Below, in pieces: positions 62,983 to 64,000 of a stretch of 64,000 bases of DNA (the stretch's first letter is position 1; each line of letters opens with the position of its first letter). The DNA is taken from the NCBI GenBank assembly GCA_902613795.1, contig CACMIP010000003.1, forward strand, positions 65,110 through 129,109, read 5' to 3'. Below the pieces are notes generated by a model. That model searched no databases, was not told the origin of the DNA, and saw nothing but the letters and a program-made list of their open reading frames with translations. The stretch is from an uncultured OCS116 cluster bacterium. GTDB taxonomy: Bacteria > Pseudomonadota > Alphaproteobacteria > Rhizobiales > TMED25. Made by a program: the position numbers and the translations under genes.

Positions 62983-64000
62983 TGAAAAATCCAAAGACAG
63001 CTGTAATTGTTGTATCGAAATTCAACCTGGATCTGGCAGTGCTTGTCCTAAAAAAAATTGAAAATTGCCAAATTCATGGCTTGAACATCATTGATGCAAA
63101 GGTAGATATCTCATTTAAAAACCTAGCAAAGCACATTCAGTTACTTCAAAAAGAAAAAACTAATATAATAGCAATTTGTTCAATACCAATTATTATAAGA
63201 TCGCTGGAGGGAAAGCTTCCAAAAAAACATAGCGGTTCTTGCATAGTAGCATTATCACCAGATGGTAAATATACAATACCATTATTAGATACTCATTCTG
63301 GGGCGAATGAATTAGCAACTAAACTTGCAACAATTTTAAATTCTAAGCCAGTCATTACGACACAAAGTGATACTTTTTTAGGAGTTTCTCCTGATAACCC
63401 ACCTCCTGGATTTGAACTAGATCCTGATTGTAATTACAAGGAATTCATTTCGGAGCTACTAGATAAACGTTCATTAAAAAATGTGCCTGCATATAGCTGG
63501 CTTAAAAGCAAAAAGATTAGAGTTTCCGGTTCGTCGAAACTCGAAATCAAATTTTCGATTAATTCATCGATAAAGCCAAATAAAGAATTACTTGTTTATC
63601 GACCTCAAAAACTTATCATTGGGATTGGAACTGTTTCAGGCGCATCCTATGTCAAATTGAAAAAACTTGTTTTAGATACACTTGAAAAGAAAGACTTATC
63701 AATTCACTCCGTTAAAGCGATTGCAACTATAGATTTAAAAAGAAATGAGCGTGCGATAAATAAACTGGGTCAATATTTAAATAAACCAATTATTCACTAT
63801 AAAGCAAGTGAGCTAAACAAGGTAAGTGCTCAGTTAGCAAATTCTTCCGAGTATGTTTTTAGGACCGTAGGATCTCACAGTGTTGCTGAGGCTGCCGCAT
63901 TAGTGGCAGCTGGCAAGTCATCAAAGCTGATAGTTGAAAAAAATAAATCAGCTGAGGCTACGTGTGCAGTTGCATGTAGTCGCCAGGTTATAAAAAACCT
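62982..64000 (+). CDS. cbiG: CbiG-type cobalamin biosynthesis protein, 3' part outside window
   Basis: The first 339 residues of a protein beginning MKNPKTAVIVVSKFN, open to the window end. The middle domain contains LSPDGKYTIPLLDTHSGANE, the CbiG_N signature, and the later part has IGIGTVSGASYVK and AVACSRQ-like CbiG_C features (FRTVGSHSVAEAAALVAAG). CbiG opens the delta-lactone of cobalt-precorrin-5A. In some bacteria cbiG is fused to cobJ/cbiH; whether that is so here is unknown because the 3' end is cut off. The frame overlaps cobI by one base. Confidence 0.9.
   Translation, partial: MKNPKTAVIVVSKFNLDLAVLVLKKIENCQIHGLNIIDAKVDISFKNLAKHIQLLQKEKTNIIAICSIPIIIRSLEGKLPKKHSGSCIVALSPDGKYTIPLLDTHSGANELATKLATILNSKPVITTQSDTFLGVSPDNPPPGFELDPDCNYKEFISELLDKRSLKNVPAYSWLKSKKIRVSGSSKLEIKFSINSSIKPNKELLVYRPQKLIIGIGTVSGASYVKLKKLVLDTLEKKDLSIHSVKAIATIDLKRNERAINKLGQYLNKPIIHYKASELNKVSAQLANSSEYVFRTVGSHSVAEAAALVAAGKSSKLIVEKNKSAEATCAVACSRQVIKN

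Overview
The window looks like chromosome of an A+T-rich, gene-dense member of the Alphaproteobacteria, probably a marine or streamlined lineage with Rhodospirillales-like gene order. This rests on several alphaproteobacterial arrangements: ubiH-family monooxygenase / LON-domain protein / thioredoxin-TPR protein; rsmB next to a DUF1674 protein; tsaD-gpsA divergent from hemC-hemD-mitofilin-hemY; and rplS followed by leuCDB-asd-sdhCDAB. Intergenic gaps are short (none over 300 nt), many genes overlap by ATGA or TGATG, and I saw no insertion sequence, prophage or CRISPR array. The exact taxon cannot be fixed from the sequence alone.

Layout. Positions 1-19.7 kb are mostly housekeeping: ubiquinone monooxygenase (partial), LON/Trm112 fusion, thioredoxin-TPR, tRNA-Gly(GCC), a dihydropyrimidinase-like enzyme, rsmB-cupin-purH, DUF1674, acs, an EVE protein, gpsA, tsaD, heme genes hemC/hemD with mitofilin and HemY-like proteins, an aldo/keto reductase, and a small cluster with a zinc ribbon, rhodanese, glutamine amidotransferase and TerB-like protein. 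aroE (19.8-20.6 kb) closes this block. From 20.6 to 45.7 kb lies an accessory, catabolic-looking region: two amidases, an ACMSD-like amidohydrolase, an FAH-family hydrolase, a two-domain cupin, a 12-TM-like transporter with a 62-residue membrane partner, four MFS/LysE/DMT carriers or more, a ThDP enzyme divergent from an LDH2-type dehydrogenase, a GST, two paralogous MLE-type enolases, ketopantoate-reductase-like and Gfo/Idh/MocA oxidoreductases, tandem cupins and a KynB-like cyclase. No substrate can be assigned, but the mix suggests uptake and breakdown of amides, carboxylic acids or ring-derived compounds.

From 45.9 to 59.2 kb the core chromosome resumes: rplS, an M42 peptidase, leucine synthesis (leuCDB), asd, succinate dehydrogenase (sdhCDAB), rpmF, a short-chain polyprenyl diphosphate synthase, pantothenate genes panB/panC and ispG. 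From 59.4 kb to the window end a tightly overlapped cobalamin operon begins: cbiX with a His-rich tail, cbiC, a cbiE-cbiT fusion, cobI/cbiL and a cut-off cbiG. CbiX plus CbiG points to an early-cobalt-insertion route.

The most notable non-coding signals are a near-identical 15-bp palindrome placed in the promoter spacer of both the tsaD operon (facing hemC) and sdhCDAB, which resembles an iron/heme-responsive Irr-type operator, and a structured leader with mutually exclusive hairpins ahead of the cobalamin operon that does not look like a classical B12 riboswitch.
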